64,000 bases of DNA from Myxococcales bacterium (GCA_019634415.1 JAHQVJ010000221.1:49989-113988), one strand, 5' to 3'. Positions 36,229 through 46,190 are shown, numbered from the stretch's first letter. A program made the numbers and translations. The notes: generated from the letters alone by a model not told the origin.

Positions 36229-37817
36229 AGGTCCCGCACGCGGAGCCCCAGCTGGTTGAACCGCAGCTGCACCTTGCGGGCGTGGGCCACATCCCCGAGC
36301 AGCAGCATCGCCATGCGCCCGAAGTCCCCCTGGTTGTCGAGCCACAGCGCCTCGAAGTACTGGCGCTCACACTCCACGGCCACGCGGTTCAGCGTGTCCT
36401 GCGGGCGCAGCGCCACCGTGAAGCGCCACCCCTCGCCCCCCGCCGAGAGGCTGCTGGTGGGATCGGCGGCCAGCATGTCGCGCACCAGCTTGGGGCGCAC
36501 CTGCACCACGTCCGGGCGCTCGCCCGGCGGCACACCCGTGAGCTCCGACAGTGCGAAGAGCACGGCGTTCTCCGCCACCATCGCGAACTCGCGCAGGTTC
36601 CCCGGCCAGGAGTGGGCCCGGAGCAGGCGCATGGCCCGATCGGGGAAGTGGATCCGGAGCACCCCCACTTGCCGGGCTTCCACCGCGCCTCCCGCCGACA
36701 CCGCCACGGTGCCCGCGTCGAGCCGTGTGGCAGCGCGGTAGTCGTCGATCAGGCCTCGCAGGTAGGGACGCGACAGCGCCTGCTCCAAGCAGAAGGCGAG
36801 CAGCTGCCCCAGGTCGGCGCCGCGCTGCGACAGCGGCGGCAACGTGACCGCGGCAGCCGGGTTGAGGCGCATGTAGAGATCCGCTCGAAAGCTGCCCTCC
36901 GCCACCTTCGCGCGCAGGTCCTCGTTGGTGGCCACCACGAGCTTCACGTCGACGGATCGCTCCTTCAGATCCCCCAACCGGGTGACCACCCCCTCCTGCA
37001 GCACCGACAGCAGCATCTTCTGGGCATCCAGCGACAGGTTGCCCACCTCGTCGAGGAACAACGTGCCCCCCGACGCCGCCTCGAAGGCCCCCACCCGATC
37101 GGCCACCGAGCCCGTGTAGGACCCCTTGACCGCCCCGAACAGGTGCGCGGCGCACAGATCCGAGGGGATCGTGGACAGATCCACCGACACGAACCGACCG
37201 GACCGGCCGGAGTGAGGATGCACGAAGTGCCGCGCGATGAGGCTCTTGCCCGTTCCCGTGGGCCCCAGCAGCACCACGGGCAGTCGCCCTCGCGCCAGGA
37301 TCCCCATCTTCTGCCGGATCCGGTGCATGGCCCGCGACGTGCCCCAGTACACCGGTCCATCCGACACCCGGGCGCGGCGGCCCGCCACGATGCCGTCGAT
37401 CTGTCCGCGCAAGGTCTGGGCGTCGACCACGTCGTCGTCGAGGAAGTAGGTGTACTCTTCGTCGCTGAAGTCGTCGGGCAACGACTCGAGGGCCAGCTCC
37501 TGCCGCGACGTCATCAGCACCACGGGCAGATCCGGCCACGACGAGCGCAGGCGACGCAAGATCTCCACCCCCTGACGCCGCTTCAGATCCCCGATCTCCG
37601 AGTCGTTCAGTCCGTCGCGAAACCCCAGCAGCTGCTCTGCCGGAATCTCGAAGTGCACGTCGAGCAGCACCACGTCGATGCGACCCGCCGCCCGATCCAG
37701 CTCCCGCTTGGCCTCGGACCAGCCACGGGCAGGCCCGCGATAGCGATGCTCCGGCATCGTCCGGCGGCACAGCTCGGCGTAGCGATCCTGGTCGTCGACG
37801 ATGAGGATGTCGGCCAT
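36207..37817 (-). CDS. Receiver-AAA+-HTH regulator (bEBP-like) with GSYTGS in place of GAFTGA
   Basis: VVLLGPTGTGKSLIARHFVHPHSG, HLFGAVKGSYTGSVADRVGAFEAASGGTLFLDEVGNLSLDAQKMLLSVLQEG, AHSWPGNLREF, Fis-like C-terminus. Confidence 0.85.
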   Translation of the reverse strand: MADILIVDDQDRYAELCRRTMPEHRYRGPARGWSEAKRELDRAAGRIDVVLLDVHFEIPAEQLLGFRDGLNDSEIGDLKRRQGVEILRRLRSSWPDLPVVLMTSRQELALESLPDDFSDEEYTYFLDDDVVDAQTLRGQIDGIVAGRRARVSDGPVYWGTSRAMHRIRQKMGILARGRLPVVLLGPTGTGKSLIARHFVHPHSGRSGRFVSVDLSTIPSDLCAAHLFGAVKGSYTGSVADRVGAFEAASGGTLFLDEVGNLSLDAQKMLLSVLQEGVVTRLGDLKERSVDVKLVVATNEDLRAKVAEGSFRADLYMRLNPAAAVTLPPLSQRGADLGQLLAFCLEQALSRPYLRGLIDDYRAATRLDAGTVAVSAGGAVEARQVGVLRIHFPDRAMRLLRAHSWPGNLREFAMVAENAVLFALSELTGVPPGERPDVVQVRPKLVRDMLAADPTSSLSAGGEGWRFTVALRPQDTLNRVAVECERQYFEALWLDNQGDFGRMAMLLLGDVAHARKVQLRFNQLGLRVRDLKERLRS

Positions 37818-38281
37818 CAGGCGCTCCGGATCCGGGTGGCCAGGTCCCGGCACGCGCCACTCACGACGACGGCTCCCTCGGCCGCGGCACGCACGTCGAC
37901 GTCCTGGGCCACGCCCTCTCGCAACGCGCCGACCACCCTCGCGATGGTGACCATGGCGTGGTCGATGGCCTGCACCTCTCGGCTGGTCGACAGGTCCACC
38001 CAAACCCCGTCCACGAGGGGCTGTCCTCCCGTGAGCGGACCTCGCAGCTCCGCCCACAGGGTGGCTGCGTCGGTGACGCCTTGGGGCCCACGGCGAGTGG
38101 CGAGCAGATCCTGCGACACCGCCTCCCGCAGATCCGCCGGCTCCGGATCGGCGCCGATCCAGCGCACCTGCAGGCTCACGTACTTGCCCAGGTCGTGCCG
38201 CAGACGAGCCAGGTGGCGCCCCAGGGCGTGGAGGGCCTCGGAGGGCAGGTCTGAGACGTCGGTGGCCACGGGATCGGACAT
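37817..38281 (-). CDS. Small stand-alone DHp/HPt-like protein (hypothesis)
   Basis: LGRHLARLRHDLGKYVSLQVRWIGADP; stop overlaps the start of the AAA+ gene. Confidence 0.5.
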   Translation of the reverse strand: MSDPVATDVSDLPSEALHALGRHLARLRHDLGKYVSLQVRWIGADPEPADLREAVSQDLLATRRGPQGVTDAATLWAELRGPLTGGQPLVDGVWVDLSTSREVQAIDHAMVTIARVVGALREGVAQDVDVRAAAEGAVVVSGACRDLATRIRSA

Positions 38282-38340
38282 CTCAGCGTTCCTAACCAGC
38301 TGGTGCCTGGTTACGCCTTCGGCCGCCGTCCGGGGGACGC

Positions 38341-39291
38341 ATGCACACCTACCGCTGGGACCTCGACCGTACCTACCTGGAGACGGAGATCCACTCCATG
38401 CGCGGCTTGGTGCGCGCAGCCATGGAGCAAGCCTCCAGCAAGCGCACGGTGCCCGGCGCGGGCGCCTTGATCCGCGGGCTGCTCGCCGCAGACCCGGAGG
38501 CCCAGCTGTTCGTGCTGTCGGGCTCTCCGCAGCAGATGCGCAGCGTGCTCGAGGAGAAGCTCGCGCTCGACGGAGTGCGGGTGGATCGCTTCATCCTCAA
38601 GGACAACCTCGGCAACCTCACCCGTGGCCGGCTGCGCGCCGTGCGCGGTCAGGTCGGCTACAAGCTGCCCCACCTGCTGGCCGATCGCGCCAACGCGACG
38701 CGGGTGGCCACCGAGACCCTGTTCGGCGACGACTCGGAGACCGACGCCGTCATCTACGCGGTGTACGCGAGCGTCGTGGCCGGAGCGCTGTCCGCCGACG
38801 ACGTAGGGCGCTTCCTGGAGCGAGGGGGAGCCTACCCCGACGCCATCGAGCAGTCCCTGGCCAGCATGGCCACCCTGGAGAACACGCCGGCACCGAGCGT
38901 GGAGGACATCTTCATCCGGGTGGACCGCGGACTGCCCATGCGGCTGTTCAAGCTCCTCGGCCCCCTGGTGAAGCCCGTCTTCTCCTGGTGGCAAGCGGCA
39001 GCCGTGCTCGCGCTGCGCGAGCGCCTCACGCCCAACGCGCTGGGCCACGTCACCCGTGCCTGCGGCCTGCTCGACCGGCCCCACGACCTCGCCGGCCTGG
39101 TCCAGGACGCAGCTCGACGCGCCCTCGCTCCGCCCGATGCCCTAGCCGAGCTCATGCGCCTCGAGGTGCTTGCCCCAGTGGGTGAGGTCGCTCTGCGCGC
39201 CATCGACCAGCTCGGGCCATCGACCCCGCCGGTGGCGCAGCCATCCGTGCCCGACTACCTGGCATTCCTCGACGGACTCGAGGCCTTGTGA
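38341..39291 (+). CDS. HAD-like / App1 (DUF2183)-type phosphatase
   Basis: YRWDLDRTYLETEI (DxDxT), LFVLSGSPQQM, YKLPHL...FGDDSETDAVIYAVYASVVAG. Confidence 0.6.
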   Translation: MHTYRWDLDRTYLETEIHSMRGLVRAAMEQASSKRTVPGAGALIRGLLAADPEAQLFVLSGSPQQMRSVLEEKLALDGVRVDRFILKDNLGNLTRGRLRAVRGQVGYKLPHLLADRANATRVATETLFGDDSETDAVIYAVYASVVAGALSADDVGRFLERGGAYPDAIEQSLASMATLENTPAPSVEDIFIRVDRGLPMRLFKLLGPLVKPVFSWWQAAAVLALRERLTPNALGHVTRACGLLDRPHDLAGLVQDAARRALAPPDALAELMRLEVLAPVGEVALRAIDQLGPSTPPVAQPSVPDYLAFLDGLEAL

Positions 39292-39396
39292 GGAGCGTGG
39301 CGTGCGGTGCGGCGTACCCCAAATGGGTGTGGCGCGCTCATCCGTGCTATGCTCGACATCAAACCGGAGCCGGATCAACCGGCAGAATGTGAGGAC

Positions 39397-40113
39397 ATGG
39401 GCAGCAAGCTGTTTGTTGGTGGGCTGAGTTGGAATACCACCGACGACTCCCTTCGAACCGCCTTCGAGACTTTCGGGGCCGTTCGCGAAGCACGCGTGAT
39501 TCTGGATCGGGAGACGGGGCGTAGCCGAGGCTTCGGCTTCGTCACGTTCGAGACCCCAGATCACGCTCGAGAAGCCATGACGAAGATGGACGGTGCCTCC
39601 TTGGATGGCCGGACCATCCGCGTCAACGAGGCCGAAGACCGACGAGGCGGCGGCGGCGGGCGCGGAGGTCCGAGAGGAGGCCCACGCGATCGAGGGTCAC
39701 GTCCCGACGTGACCGTGCGTGGTCGCCCGGGTGGCGGGTATCGAGGCCGCGACGATCGAGGCCCTCGCGGGCCAGGAGGCCCACGCGGAGGCGGACGCCC
39801 CGGCGGCCCGCCACGCGGTCCGGGAGGCCCCCGTGGACCTGGCGGCCCACGTGGCCCAGCTGGCCAAGGCGGCGGATACCGACCGCGCGGCCCTGGTGGG
39901 TCCGGTGGCGGCAGCGGTGGTCCACCGCAGGAGGCCGCCGAGAGCTGGGACGACCGCGAGCGCCGCGCCGAGCGCCGCCCCATCAAGAAGAAGAAGACGT
40001 CGGAAGAAGAGTTCCGTATGCGGAACCCGCCTCAGCGTCGCGAGAAGCGGCAGAGCGGGAAGTCGTGGCGCGACTACGAGATCGACGACGACTTCGGCGA
40101 GTGGGAAGACTGA
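39397..40113 (+). CDS. RRM RNA-binding protein with long RGG tail
   Basis: KLFVGGLSWNTTDDSLRTAFETFGAVREARVILDRETGRSRGFGFVTFE (RNP2/RNP1); RGG/GGP-rich tail. Confidence 0.9.
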   Translation: MGSKLFVGGLSWNTTDDSLRTAFETFGAVREARVILDRETGRSRGFGFVTFETPDHAREAMTKMDGASLDGRTIRVNEAEDRRGGGGGRGGPRGGPRDRGSRPDVTVRGRPGGGYRGRDDRGPRGPGGPRGGGRPGGPPRGPGGPRGPGGPRGPAGQGGGYRPRGPGGSGGGSGGPPQEAAESWDDRERRAERRPIKKKKTSEEEFRMRNPPQRREKRQSGKSWRDYEIDDDFGEWED

Positions 40114-40144
40114 GGCTCGTCGGGCGTCTCCGGGCGCTCACCTG

Positions 40145-43100
40145 CTACGGGACTGATGGCCCCGAGCTTCGCTCGCGGCCGATCAGCGCTCTTGCCTGCT
40201 CTGCACGCCACGACTCCCCAGCCTGATCGGCCAGCGCCGCCCCGAGCTCGAGCGCCCACCGGCTTCGCTCGTCGTCGTGGCTCGCGTCGCCGCCGAGGCG
40301 TCCCAGCTGGTGATCGTAGTCTTCCCAGTCCCCCACCCCGGCGCCTGCCGCGAGGTGCATGGCATCGAGACCCGCCACCGCCCCTTGCCGGCGCTGACGC
40401 CCGAGGGTGAGCCGGACGGCGTTGAGCAACTCGCGAGCTTCCTCGAACCGCGCGACCCGCAGGCGAAGCTCCGCCAGATCGGCCCGAGGCTGAACCACCT
40501 CGCTGGAGCCCGCGAGCTCGTACAGGTGAATCGCTTCCTCCAGGCGCTCCTCGGCCACGTGGGACTCGTGACGAAACGCAGCCGCCCGCCCCAGCCCAGC
40601 CAGGCAGCTCGCCTGCCCCACCACGTTGCCACGGCGCTCGTTGAGCTTCAGGGCCCGGCCCAGCATCTCCTCTGCCTGGTGGAGGTTGCGAGCCAGCAAC
40701 GCCGTGCTTCCCACCAGCTGGCAGCACTCGGCCACCGCTCGCGAGCTCGCCGCTCTGCGCAGCTGCCGGATCGCCTCGTCGGTGTGGGTTCGGCGCACCT
40801 CGTCGTCCCCTCGGTGAGCTGCGAGGAGCGCACGCTCGGCGTGGGCTACGCCCAGCTGCGCCGGATCCGACGAGGACTGGAGCACCTTGCGCAGCAAGGC
40901 CTCTGCACCCGCCAGATCGCCAACCGTGCGGCGCATTCGAGCCATGGTCAGCTGCGCACTCCACACGTGCGGAAACCACTCGGGTCGGCCCTGAGCGTTC
41001 TTCGCCAGGTGGTTCGCCAGTCGCTGCGCCTCGGTGGTCTCCCCCAGCTCGGCACACAGATCCACCCGCCACTGCAGCACGTCTGCCCAGCGAGCGTCCG
41101 TTCGGGGCAGCTCCAGCTGGCGAAGAGCATCCTCCGCCAGAGCCAGCAGCCCCAGCGCGGCGCGCGCTCCCGATCGATCCCGCCTCAGCGACACCGCCTC
41201 CATCAAGTAGACCGAGGCGTCATCGAGCCGACCCGCCCCCAGTAGGTGCCGGCCGATCCGCTCCGCGAGCTCGGCTCCCCCAGCGTCCGTCGCCTGGGCG
41301 GACGCGTGGCGCAGGTAGCCCGCACAGCTCGCGTGATGAACCGCGAGGTCTCCCGCTTCTCGGGCCCGCTCCAGCAGCGCCTCTCGCAGCATGCCGTGGG
41401 AGAAGGTGAAGCGGTTCTCGTCGAGGGTGATCAGCCGCGCCCCAGACAGCCGCTTCAGCACCTCGGCTCGCAGGCGCTCGTGCTCCGGCACCCGTCGCTG
41501 ACGACCCGCAGCTCCCCAGTCTCCTCCCGGATCGTCGCAGACCACGGCCCACTCGCGCAGCTCCACCTGAAGCCCCAACACGGCCGCGCGCGCGAGCAGC
41601 CATCCGGCGCGCGCCGGCAGATCAGCGAGCAGCTCGTCCACCCGTGTCATCCATCGGACCTGCATCGCCTCGGGCAGATCGGGCCGGGCCCCTTGTCGGA
41701 TGGTGAAGCCCGTAGGGCTCGGCACCAGCAGATCGCGGCGGACCCAGTCTCCGATCAGATCCACCGCGAAGGAGGGGTTGCCTCCGGTGCGCTCCGCCAC
41801 CTGAGCAGCCAGCGCTGGAGACAGGCCGAGCACTTCCTCCACCAGCGACGCACGATCTCGTCCGGAGAGCGGCCCCAGCTCGATCCCCGTAGCCGGAAGC
41901 GACCTCAAGCGTGCCAGCACCTCGGGGCGCTGCGCCACCCCCTCCCGCTGGGCGGTGGCCACCACCAACACGGGCACCACCGAGGGAGCAGCGAGTAGAT
42001 CGCGAGCCAGGTCGAGGCCCTCGGAGCCATGGTGCACGTCGTCGAGCCAGAGCACCACTGGCCGCTCTTGCGTGATGGCCTTCAGCACCTGGATGGACGC
42101 CCGTCGCCGGGTCGACGCATCCGCTGGCGACACCAGCGCCACCAGCTCCGAGACCGACTCGGCGAGGCCGAGCTGGCCGAGGCGGGTCCTGAGCCACCCG
42201 ACCCGGTCCTTCGGCTGAGCCGCATCGAGCTGGAGGTAGGTCGCCCACATGCGGCGGATGGCGGCGTCCGGCGGGTCGCTGTGATGGAACCGTGCCTCCA
42301 GCGGCGTGGCCGCCCCCACCTCGTGGGCGCGCTCGCACAGCCAACGCGCCAGCCGAGACGCACCGCACCCCGCTGGCCCCTGCACGAGCACCAGCTGCGG
42401 CCGCCCCGTCTGCGTGACCCGTCGGAGCTGTCGCCACAGCGCATCGCGCTCGTCGATGCGGCCCACCATGGGAGGGCGGCGCACCCCATACAGACGCAAC
42501 CCCGCTCCCAGCAGCTGGAGCGCACGGCGCTTGGAGTTTGGCCTGCGCCAATCCGACAGCGTGTTGGAGGGCACCCAGGTGCGATCCAGTCCACCCAGCT
42601 GCGGCGGTCGCACCGCGTTGTGCAGCGTGACGTGGTCGGTGGTCAGCTCGACCCCTGCGGGAAGCCCGACCACCGTGGACGCCATGTCGTCCAGATCGTC
42701 GGCCTCGCGTCGGACCAGCACGCCCGTGGTGCCCAGTCCACCGCCCAGGGCGATCAGGGCGTCTGCGGCGTCCGCAGCCCGCTGGAAGCGCGCAGCCGGC
42801 TCCTTGGCGATGCAGCGTCGCACCCAGGCTCCGAAGCCGTCTGGGAACCCTTCGGCCTCCAACGCCGGTAGCTCCTGCTCCAGCTGCCCCCGCACCAGCT
42901 GCGGTTGCTCCAGCCAGTGGAACGGGACGCGTCCCGTGACCAGCTGCCACGCCACGTTCCCCAACCCGTACAGATCCGTCCAAGGCCCGTAGGCCTCGGC
43001 CTGCGACCGGATCTGCTCGGGGGCCATGTACTGCACCGTGCCGATGGCCGGCCCCTTGCCCGGCAGCGTGGGGTTGTAGCGCCCCAGGGCTCGGGCGATG

Positions 43101-43594
43101 CCGAAGTCCGCCAGCTTCAGGCCCGGTCGCAGGTCCTCCGGACCACACAGCAACACGTTGGCCGGCTTCAGATCCAGGTGAATCACACCCCGTGCATGGG
43201 CATGGGCAAGCGCATCCAGCAAGGCCAGGAGCACTTCGCGCACGGCGGGCCACTGTAGCTCTGAGCACTCCCGCAGCGTCCCGCGCCCCGCATGCTCCAT
43301 GGCGATGAAGGGGGTGCCCTCCGGCAACCGGGGCTCCGACGCAGCCGTCTGCGCGCCCACCACCCCCACGTCGAACACCCACACCACACTCGGGTGGTCC
43401 AGCTTGGCGACGGCACGAACCTCGTTCTGGAAGGCTTGCGCCAGATCCTCCGTGGTGCGGTCGAGGATCTTGAGGGCCACCGGAATCCCACGCTCCTGGT
43501 GCAGCGCCCGCCACACGGTGGCCATGCCTCCCTGGCCCAGGGGCGACTCGATCCGAAATGGCCCGAGGTGAACCCCGGTGAGGGTGTCTGCCAT
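40145..43594 (-). CDS. Serine/threonine protein kinase with AAA ATPase and TPR region
   Basis: LGQGGMATVWRA, VIHLDLKPANVLL, LADFGIARAL, APEQI; VLVQGPAGCGASRLARWL Walker A, VLWLDDVHHGS Walker B; TPR-like tail. Confidence 0.95.
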   Translation of the reverse strand: MADTLTGVHLGPFRIESPLGQGGMATVWRALHQERGIPVALKILDRTTEDLAQAFQNEVRAVAKLDHPSVVWVFDVGVVGAQTAASEPRLPEGTPFIAMEHAGRGTLRECSELQWPAVREVLLALLDALAHAHARGVIHLDLKPANVLLCGPEDLRPGLKLADFGIARALGRYNPTLPGKGPAIGTVQYMAPEQIRSQAEAYGPWTDLYGLGNVAWQLVTGRVPFHWLEQPQLVRGQLEQELPALEAEGFPDGFGAWVRRCIAKEPAARFQRAADAADALIALGGGLGTTGVLVRREADDLDDMASTVVGLPAGVELTTDHVTLHNAVRPPQLGGLDRTWVPSNTLSDWRRPNSKRRALQLLGAGLRLYGVRRPPMVGRIDERDALWRQLRRVTQTGRPQLVLVQGPAGCGASRLARWLCERAHEVGAATPLEARFHHSDPPDAAIRRMWATYLQLDAAQPKDRVGWLRTRLGQLGLAESVSELVALVSPADASTRRRASIQVLKAITQERPVVLWLDDVHHGSEGLDLARDLLAAPSVVPVLVVATAQREGVAQRPEVLARLRSLPATGIELGPLSGRDRASLVEEVLGLSPALAAQVAERTGGNPSFAVDLIGDWVRRDLLVPSPTGFTIRQGARPDLPEAMQVRWMTRVDELLADLPARAGWLLARAAVLGLQVELREWAVVCDDPGGDWGAAGRQRRVPEHERLRAEVLKRLSGARLITLDENRFTFSHGMLREALLERAREAGDLAVHHASCAGYLRHASAQATDAGGAELAERIGRHLLGAGRLDDASVYLMEAVSLRRDRSGARAALGLLALAEDALRQLELPRTDARWADVLQWRVDLCAELGETTEAQRLANHLAKNAQGRPEWFPHVWSAQLTMARMRRTVGDLAGAEALLRKVLQSSSDPAQLGVAHAERALLAAHRGDDEVRRTHTDEAIRQLRRAASSRAVAECCQLVGSTALLARNLHQAEEMLGRALKLNERRGNVVGQASCLAGLGRAAAFRHESHVAEERLEEAIHLYELAGSSEVVQPRADLAELRLRVARFEEARELLNAVRLTLGRQRRQGAVAGLDAMHLAAGAGVGDWEDYDHQLGRLGGDASHDDERSRWALELGAALADQAGESWRAEQARALIGRERSSGPSVP

Positions 43595-43637
43595 TGTTCC
43601 CCCTCGGGTGGCCCGCCCACGACCCCCGCAGGCAGAA

Positions 43638-46133
43638 TCAGGACATCCTATCCAATCGGCTCCTCAGCTTGGAGACGTCCGTCGCGACCTCCTCCATTCG
43701 TCGCCGCAGGGTCGACAGTCCCTCCTCCGTGGTGCGGCCGCGACGAATGCGCATCATGGCCTCGTATGCGGTGCGCTTGGCCCGCCCGTCCGCGGCCGAG
43801 GCATGGACCTGCTGCAGCGGGCCGATGGCTGCCGGATCACCGAGGCGGCCCAGCGCTGCGATGGTGGCGCTCTGAACCCGAAAGCCTGGCTCGCGCACCA
43901 ACTCCACCAGCCGCTCCAGCACGGTGCGACGCACCGCCTCGCTGCTGACCTCCCCCAGTGCGGCGAGCCCCTGAGCCGCCGCCGCGCGAGCGCGATCGGA
44001 GTGACCTGGCTCCGTGTGGCGCGACAGATCGGCAAGCACCGCCTCGTCTTGGGTGGCGGCGAGTCCCTCGAGCGCCCTCTGGCGAACGATGTCGGCCCAA
44101 GAGTTCGTGTCGAGGTGGGTCCGCAGCACGTCTGCAGCTCTAGGATCCCGAGTCTTGCCGAGCGCCACCAGCGCTGCACCCATCGATTGCCAGGTGGGTA
44201 GTCCACGCTCCAGCAGCGCGATCAGAGCATCCGCCGCCTCTGGCGTGCGCCACTTGCCCACCGCCGTCGCCAGCGCGCGCAGCGCCCTGGGCTCCTCCTC
44301 CTCGGCCAGGCGCCCGATCACGTGCTGCATGGCCTGCTCGGTGCCCCGGGATGCCAGCGCACCCGCCACGGTGGCTCGAACCCCCCAGAAGGGATGCTCC
44401 GTAAGGGCTCGCTCCGCAGCGGCCAGCGCCCGCGGCGTGCCCAAGGTGAGCAGGGCACGACAGGCGCGCACCGCCAGCACGGGACACGCATCCTGCGACA
44501 GGCGCTCGAGCCAGGCATCGGACCCCTTCAGCTCCACGGTCGCCAGCACGCGGTAGCCGGGATCCACTCGCACGTGGGCGTCGGCTGCAGACGGGATCAC
44601 GTAGGTGCGCTGGCGCTCGCGCACCGCAAGGTCCACGATGCGTTCGCCGTCGGGCTCCACGATGACCAGCCGCAGGGGAAACGCGAAGACCTCGTCGTCG
44701 CCGCTTCCCTGCTTCTGCACCACCGTCACACACAGATTCGACCCCTCGCGCGAGACCTCCACGGTGAGCTGCGGGTGACCTGCCCGATGGACCCATTGGT
44801 GGAAGAAGCCGTCGAGGTTGGTCCCGCTGGCGTCCTCCAGCGCCCGCTGGAAGTGCCGAGTGTGCACCGTGCTGTGCGCGTGCCGCTCCAGGTACAGCCG
44901 GACCCCCGCGAAGAAGGCCTCGGTTCCGAGCTGGTGCCGCAGCGTCCACAGCACACAGGAGCCCTTGTTGTAGAGGTGACGATCGAACAGATCGATGGGC
45001 TCGCGGAAGTCGTAGGCGACGATGGGTCGCCGGTAGCGGTTGTCGTGCTCGTCGAGGTAGCCCGCAGCCGTGCTCCAGCGGTACCAGGTGGCCTCTTCCG
45101 CCGGACGCGAGCTCTCCCACCACAGCGCCTCCATGTAGGTCGCCCAGGACTCGTTGAGCCACCCCTGTGACCAGTCCTGGCACGTCACGAGATCTCCGAA
45201 CCACTGGTGCGCCAGCTCGTGGGCCACCAAGGAGTCGGGCTGTCCGTCCAGCTCCGCCTTCTCGTCCATCAGCAGCACGTCGGTCATCGTGGTGCAGGAG
45301 ACGTTCTCCATGCCACCGAACACGAAGTCGTGCACCACCACCTGATCGTAGCGAGGCCAGGGGTACGGCACCCCCAACAGGTGACTGAAGTGGTCGAGCA
45401 TGGCCGGAGTGCGGCCGAAGGCCCGCTCCACGTTGCGCTCCTGACCCACCGGCACGAAGTAGCGCACGGGCTTGCCGTTCCAGCTGGCCGCCATCACCGT
45501 GAGCTGCGCGGCCACGAAGGTCACGAGGTACGCGGGCATGGGCTCTTCTTGTTCGAAGCGCGCCCACACCTGATCCCCCAGCTCTCCGCTGCCCACCTGC
45601 TTGCCGTTGGACAGCAAGGTGTACCCAGCGGGGGCCACCAGCTCCAGGGTCCACGGGTGCTTCACGGAGGGGTGATCGTGGCAGGGGAACACGACGTGAC
45701 CGTCTTCGTCCTGGCACTGCGTCCACGCCATGTGAGCCCGATCGGGCTCGGACGGGGTCGGCCCCGTGAAGTACAGCCCCCGCCTCGGGTTCGCGCCGCG
45801 CCAGCGCACCACCAGCTCCTGAGGCACCGTCTCGGCTCGGATCACGAGTCGACCATCCTCGTGGACCCAGTCCACCGCGGCCCCTTCGGCCGTGACCTGC
45901 TCCACCTCGACCTCGTCCAGATCGAGGCTGAAGCTCCCATCGAAGGTGGGCAGTGCATCGAGGGAGTACTCACCGACCCCCGAGAAGGTGGCCGTGGCGG
46001 GATCCACCGTCAGCCGGATCGTGGCTCGGGTGATGCGGACCACGCGATCCGGGGCATAGTGCGGACGCGCCCCCGGCTCCGCGAAGGGCAGTGGCTCGGC
46101 GCTGGAGCCGTCACGGTAGGATAGGCAGGCCAC
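43638..46133 (-). CDS. pepN: M1-family aminopeptidase with C-terminal HEAT-like repeats
   Basis: GGMENVSCTTM, VAHELAHQWFGDLVTCQDWSQGWLNESWATYME; HEAT-like repeats at the C-terminus. Confidence 0.95.
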   Translation of the reverse strand: MACLSYRDGSSAEPLPFAEPGARPHYAPDRVVRITRATIRLTVDPATATFSGVGEYSLDALPTFDGSFSLDLDEVEVEQVTAEGAAVDWVHEDGRLVIRAETVPQELVVRWRGANPRRGLYFTGPTPSEPDRAHMAWTQCQDEDGHVVFPCHDHPSVKHPWTLELVAPAGYTLLSNGKQVGSGELGDQVWARFEQEEPMPAYLVTFVAAQLTVMAASWNGKPVRYFVPVGQERNVERAFGRTPAMLDHFSHLLGVPYPWPRYDQVVVHDFVFGGMENVSCTTMTDVLLMDEKAELDGQPDSLVAHELAHQWFGDLVTCQDWSQGWLNESWATYMEALWWESSRPAEEATWYRWSTAAGYLDEHDNRYRRPIVAYDFREPIDLFDRHLYNKGSCVLWTLRHQLGTEAFFAGVRLYLERHAHSTVHTRHFQRALEDASGTNLDGFFHQWVHRAGHPQLTVEVSREGSNLCVTVVQKQGSGDDEVFAFPLRLVIVEPDGERIVDLAVRERQRTYVIPSAADAHVRVDPGYRVLATVELKGSDAWLERLSQDACPVLAVRACRALLTLGTPRALAAAERALTEHPFWGVRATVAGALASRGTEQAMQHVIGRLAEEEEPRALRALATAVGKWRTPEAADALIALLERGLPTWQSMGAALVALGKTRDPRAADVLRTHLDTNSWADIVRQRALEGLAATQDEAVLADLSRHTEPGHSDRARAAAAQGLAALGEVSSEAVRRTVLERLVELVREPGFRVQSATIAALGRLGDPAAIGPLQQVHASAADGRAKRTAYEAMMRIRRGRTTEEGLSTLRRRMEEVATDVSKLRSRLDRMS

Positions 46134-46190
46134 GTCGACGTCCCTCCGGTCGGAAGAAGCCGACGGCCGTAACCCGGAAACGTCCCGAGA

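Noticed and set aside
36282-39185. 967-aa plus-strand ORF opposite the AAA+ regulator
   Set aside because: Shadow frame; crosses a real strand switch at ~38300
39640-39960. Possible tandem-repeat element in the RRM gene 3' half
   Set aside because: Codes an RGG/GGP low-complexity tail in frame; explained as coding sequence
41622-43514. 630-aa minus-strand ORF inside the Ser/Thr kinase gene
   Set aside because: Gly/Arg-rich alternate frame of the kinase gene
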